This document shows, piece by piece, positions 62,262 through 64,000 of a stretch of 64,000 nt of DNA (position 1 is its first letter; every line of letters begins with the position of its first letter). Under the pieces are notes generated by a model. That model was not told where the DNA came from. It ran no database searches and saw only the letters and a program-made list of their open reading frames with translations. This stretch comes from an uncultured Chitinophagaceae bacterium (GTDB lineage: Bacteria > Bacteroidota > Bacteroidia > Chitinophagales > Chitinophagaceae), in NCBI GenBank assembly GCA_903870685.1, contig CAIQDX010000040.1, positions 17,811 to 81,810 of the forward strand, in the 5' to 3' direction. A program made the translations under genes and the position numbers.

Positions 62262-63137
62262 TTATTTTACATGTGCGTTAAAGTACCCATTGCTGATATA
62301 AGCACTTGTTAATTTATCTGTGGTTGCTTTTCCGGAGAAAGTTCCTATCACATTATTTGTTTGTTGATTAAACGAAATAATGTGAAAAGTTAACGTATCA
62401 TGTGTGCCACCATTAGCACTAAAGTATCTTGCTTGTTGATTAATCAAACCTGTATTTAAAGCAAATAAAAATGCATTAGAACCTTCTGTGACATAATAAC
62501 CAGTGTCAATGGTAGAATGGGGCATAAAGATTTGTGCAACCAAAATAGTATCGGAGGGACTTCTAAAATCCATCCAACCAACCATTGTTAATACATAACC
62601 ATTAAGATCAGGACCGTAAAACGCATTGCCATCAGCAAAAATCCCATGATGAAAACCACCTGTAGAACTATCGGTAAATTTCCATGTATTCAATGCCACA
62701 GTATCAGTATTTACAGTGCTTATATTGGTATTATTACTCACATTAATACTAAATGAACAATTCGTATTACTATAAGAACAAATAAAACTTGTAAGCGTAT
62801 CTTTTAACGGTATGCCGACAGGTTTTAATCTAACTTGCTGTAGGCCAAGACTGGTAAAAATGCCGGAGTCTGCAAACTTAAAACCGTTTTGAAAATCAGA
62901 ATAAATTGAATAGTATCCCAGTTTTGTAACACGAACAGGAACTAATATATAGTTTGTATTTGCGGAAAGTGTATTTCCTTTTGAATAAGTTCCCATAACA
63001 ACATATTGCATACAATTACCTGAAGAATCTTTTAAAGTTCCGGCTGATTTTTCAAAACTATAAGATTTACTACATGAAACTATCGTCCAGAAGAATAGTA
63101 TGAGACAAACCAAAAATATAGGCAACCCTTTTTTCAT
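62262..63137 (-). CDS. Lipoprotein of unknown function
   Basis: A 291-residue lipoprotein (lipobox TIVSC near residue 22). The mature part is Ser/Thr/Asn-rich and beta-strand-like, with no recognised domain. It converges with the esterase gene and is the last intact gene before the gene-poor right end. Confidence 0.65.
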   Translation of the reverse strand: MKKGLPIFLVCLILFFWTIVSCSKSYSFEKSAGTLKDSSGNCMQYVVMGTYSKGNTLSANTNYILVPVRVTKLGYYSIYSDFQNGFKFADSGIFTSLGLQQVRLKPVGIPLKDTLTSFICSYSNTNCSFSINVSNNTNISTVNTDTVALNTWKFTDSSTGGFHHGIFADGNAFYGPDLNGYVLTMVGWMDFRSPSDTILVAQIFMPHSTIDTGYYVTEGSNAFLFALNTGLINQQARYFSANGGTHDTLTFHIISFNQQTNNVIGTFSGKATTDKLTSAYISNGYFNAHVK

Positions 63138-63324
63138 AAGAATTAAAAATAGGATTTTATTGTTTTGGGTTTTAATATTAGGATGAATAACAGATTCTTT
63201 TTTTAACCATTGTTTGTTATCAAAAAAAGAGGGGGCTTTAGGCTAGAGTTGTTAAAGTAATAGAAATCAAACTCAAGAATAAATAGTTGAACTTTGCATT
63301 GCTGATACTGTAAGATATTTTAAA

Positions 63325-63405
63325 ATGTGTGGTCTTGTTAGTCCTGAATACGAAGTTTTTGATCGAAGATTTATTGCAAATACTTTTCTTAATAAAAATG
63401 TATAA
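63325..63405 (+). pseudogene. Short ORF, probable decayed gene
   Basis: 26 codons starting MCGLVSPEYEVFDRRF, then a stop; the same frame continues open for another 28 codons (KAALAGMNANFLTED). No family recognised. An AACTTTGC string lies about 30 bases upstream. Read-through of the single stop would give one longer product, hence the guess of a decayed gene. Confidence 0.25.
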
Positions 63406-63450
63406 AAAGCAGCCCTTGCAGGAATGAATGCTAACTTTTTGACCGAAGAC

Positions 63451-63564
63451 TTATTTTATAAATATAGAAGAACCTTGTTCTTCTTTGCTTAACCAGCCTA
63501 AGACATTTTGATTACTGCTATTTAAATCCTCAAAACCTAATTTATAGTATATAGAAACGGTCTG
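63451..63564 (-). pseudogene. C-terminal fragment of a GNAT-like acetyltransferase
   Basis: 37 residues ending at a stop: TVSIYYKLGFEDL followed by NVLGWLSKEEQGSSIFIK. The Y-Y-K-L-G-F-E string is the typical last motif of GNAT enzymes. A stop codon immediately precedes the fragment, so the rest of the gene is gone. Confidence 0.4.
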
Positions 63565-63661
63565 TTATTGGCTTACTTTATACTATAGAGCTTCCTACTT
63601 GATGAATACCTATCAGCATAGTAAACCAGGATAATTAGGTAATTGACTTAGATATAATCCG

Positions 63662-63741
63662 TATATGACCCGACTCTTATTTATGACGGGATATACACGG
63701 GTTATACCTTGGTTATACACGGGTTATATACGGGTTATATC
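63662..63741 (+). repeat. 11-bp tandem repeat with inverted outlier
   Basis: Five contiguous 11-base units with consensus CGGGTTATAYA from 63687 to 63741, without spacers. A sixth unit in reverse orientation (TATATGACCCG, one mismatch) stands at 63662-63672. Eleven bases is about one helical turn. Confidence 0.8.
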
Positions 63742-63867
63742 AAAAGAAGATAGAAGTTGTCTAAGACCTATGTATTGATTGTCCATTGCCGAGAAAGCAA
63801 TTAGCTTGGGATTAACCATTGTTTCGCAATAGGTTTAGAATACTTTATTAATGATCTGGTAAAACTG

Positions 63868-63929
63868 TCCCAAATAAACGTTCGATGTTGAGTTTATGAG
63901 ACTTTGATTAATGAAACGTTTTTTTGGGA
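63868..63929. repeat. 15-bp inverted repeat
   Basis: TCCCAAATAAACGTT (63868-63882) and AACGTTTTTTTGGGA (63915-63929) are complementary at 14 of 15 positions with 32 bases between. It could be a hairpin or a pair of old mobile-element ends. Confidence 0.55.
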
Positions 63930-64000
63930 AAATGGCGGGTATCGGCAAAAGGAAATCAGATCAAAAAATGAGTTGAAATAATTAGAGTTTCACAAAAGGA

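Larger units (their letters stand above)
63138..64000. other. Gene-poor right end
   Basis: No intact gene of ordinary length in 860 bases. Within it are a 26-codon ORF, a short fragment of an acetyltransferase-like gene, an 11-bp tandem repeat and a long inverted repeat, each listed separately. The pattern suggests decayed mobile or accessory DNA. Confidence 0.7.

Noticed and set aside
63687..63741. Tandem units considered as a CRISPR array
   Set aside because: The 11-bp units are contiguous, with no spacers, and no cas gene is present.
62262..64000. Right end considered as an integrated phage or conjugative element
   Set aside because: No integrase, structural, relaxase or attachment site duplication is visible, only fragments and short repeats.
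1..64000. Search for tRNA, rRNA, tmRNA and riboswitches
   Set aside because: I saw no cloverleaf-like T-loop strings, rRNA blocks, or recognisable riboswitch cores upstream of serC, thiL, the mmuM operon or pnuC.

Overview
The window looks like a chromosomal segment of a low-GC, Gram-negative Bacteroidota bacterium, probably of the Chitinophagaceae type. Support in the sequence: promoters of the Bacteroidota form (TTTG or TTG, about 19-20 bases, TAnnTTTG) in front of several genes, often with very short leaders; lipoprotein signal peptides; families common in this phylum (DUF4136, DUF72, DUF502, CarboxypepD_reg-like, MORN/YwqK plus TonB C-terminal domain, KdnB); and AT-rich intergenic DNA. 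The family-level assignment is inference. I saw no rRNA, tRNA, CRISPR array, complete insertion sequence or prophage module.

Layout. 1-7 kb: a tripartite RND efflux operon (TetR regulator, TolC-like channel, lipoprotein adaptor, RND pump) with a promoter/operator that can be read base by base. 7-18.2 kb: DUF502 membrane protein, serC with a DUF1015 gene, a TPR protein, acyl-CoA synthetase, an RNA pseudouridine synthase with a GNAT enzyme, lpxD, an extended SDR, and a Fur/SCO/MerC metal cluster. 18.2-24.3 kb: a CarboxypepD_reg-like protein, esterase, lone ParA, uvrB and two exported unknowns. 24.3-30.2 kb: kdnB and kdsB (Kdo8N/CMP-Kdo lipid A sugar genes) separated by a GH32 hydrolase, then a sterol-desaturase-like enzyme, a zinc-ribbon DUF2007 protein and dnaN. 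30.3-36 kb: recX, an omega-amidase-like nitrilase, nagA, a VOC protein, thiL, an inositol-phosphatase-like enzyme and an aldo/keto reductase. 36-39.7 kb: a RES-like protein, a 2H phosphodiesterase and a umuDC operon whose UmuD has lost both catalytic residues; the 2H gene and umuD diverge from a 71-base region carrying two copies of a palindrome. 39.7-48.2 kb: a DUF4136 lipoprotein, DUF72, a large aromatic-rich surface protein, exported unknowns, an amino-acid permease/homocysteine methyltransferase pair and OsmC. 48.2-54.5 kb: an NAD-salvage operon (pnuC, tag, nadR-like kinase), a gluconate module (gntP diverging from gnd and gluconokinase) and mtgA. 54.7-63.1 kb: an AbgB-like M20 hydrolase, an atypical SDR, a four-subunit 2-oxoacid:ferredoxin oxidoreductase operon with an unlisted small ORF in front, an esterase and a lipoprotein. 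63.1-64 kb: no intact gene, but a gene fragment, a five-unit 11-bp tandem repeat and a long inverted repeat.

The most unusual signals are the putatively non-cleavable UmuD with its tandem operator, a dispersed intergenic repeat (20-base core, identical in three of six copies, arms forming different hairpins), a terminator abutting the start codon of an rluE-like gene, an SDR without the catalytic Tyr/Lys, and the 11-bp phased repeat near the right end. No single large undescribed system is evident; the best candidate for something new is the RES-like / 2H phosphodiesterase / UmuDC neighbourhood together with the dispersed repeat.
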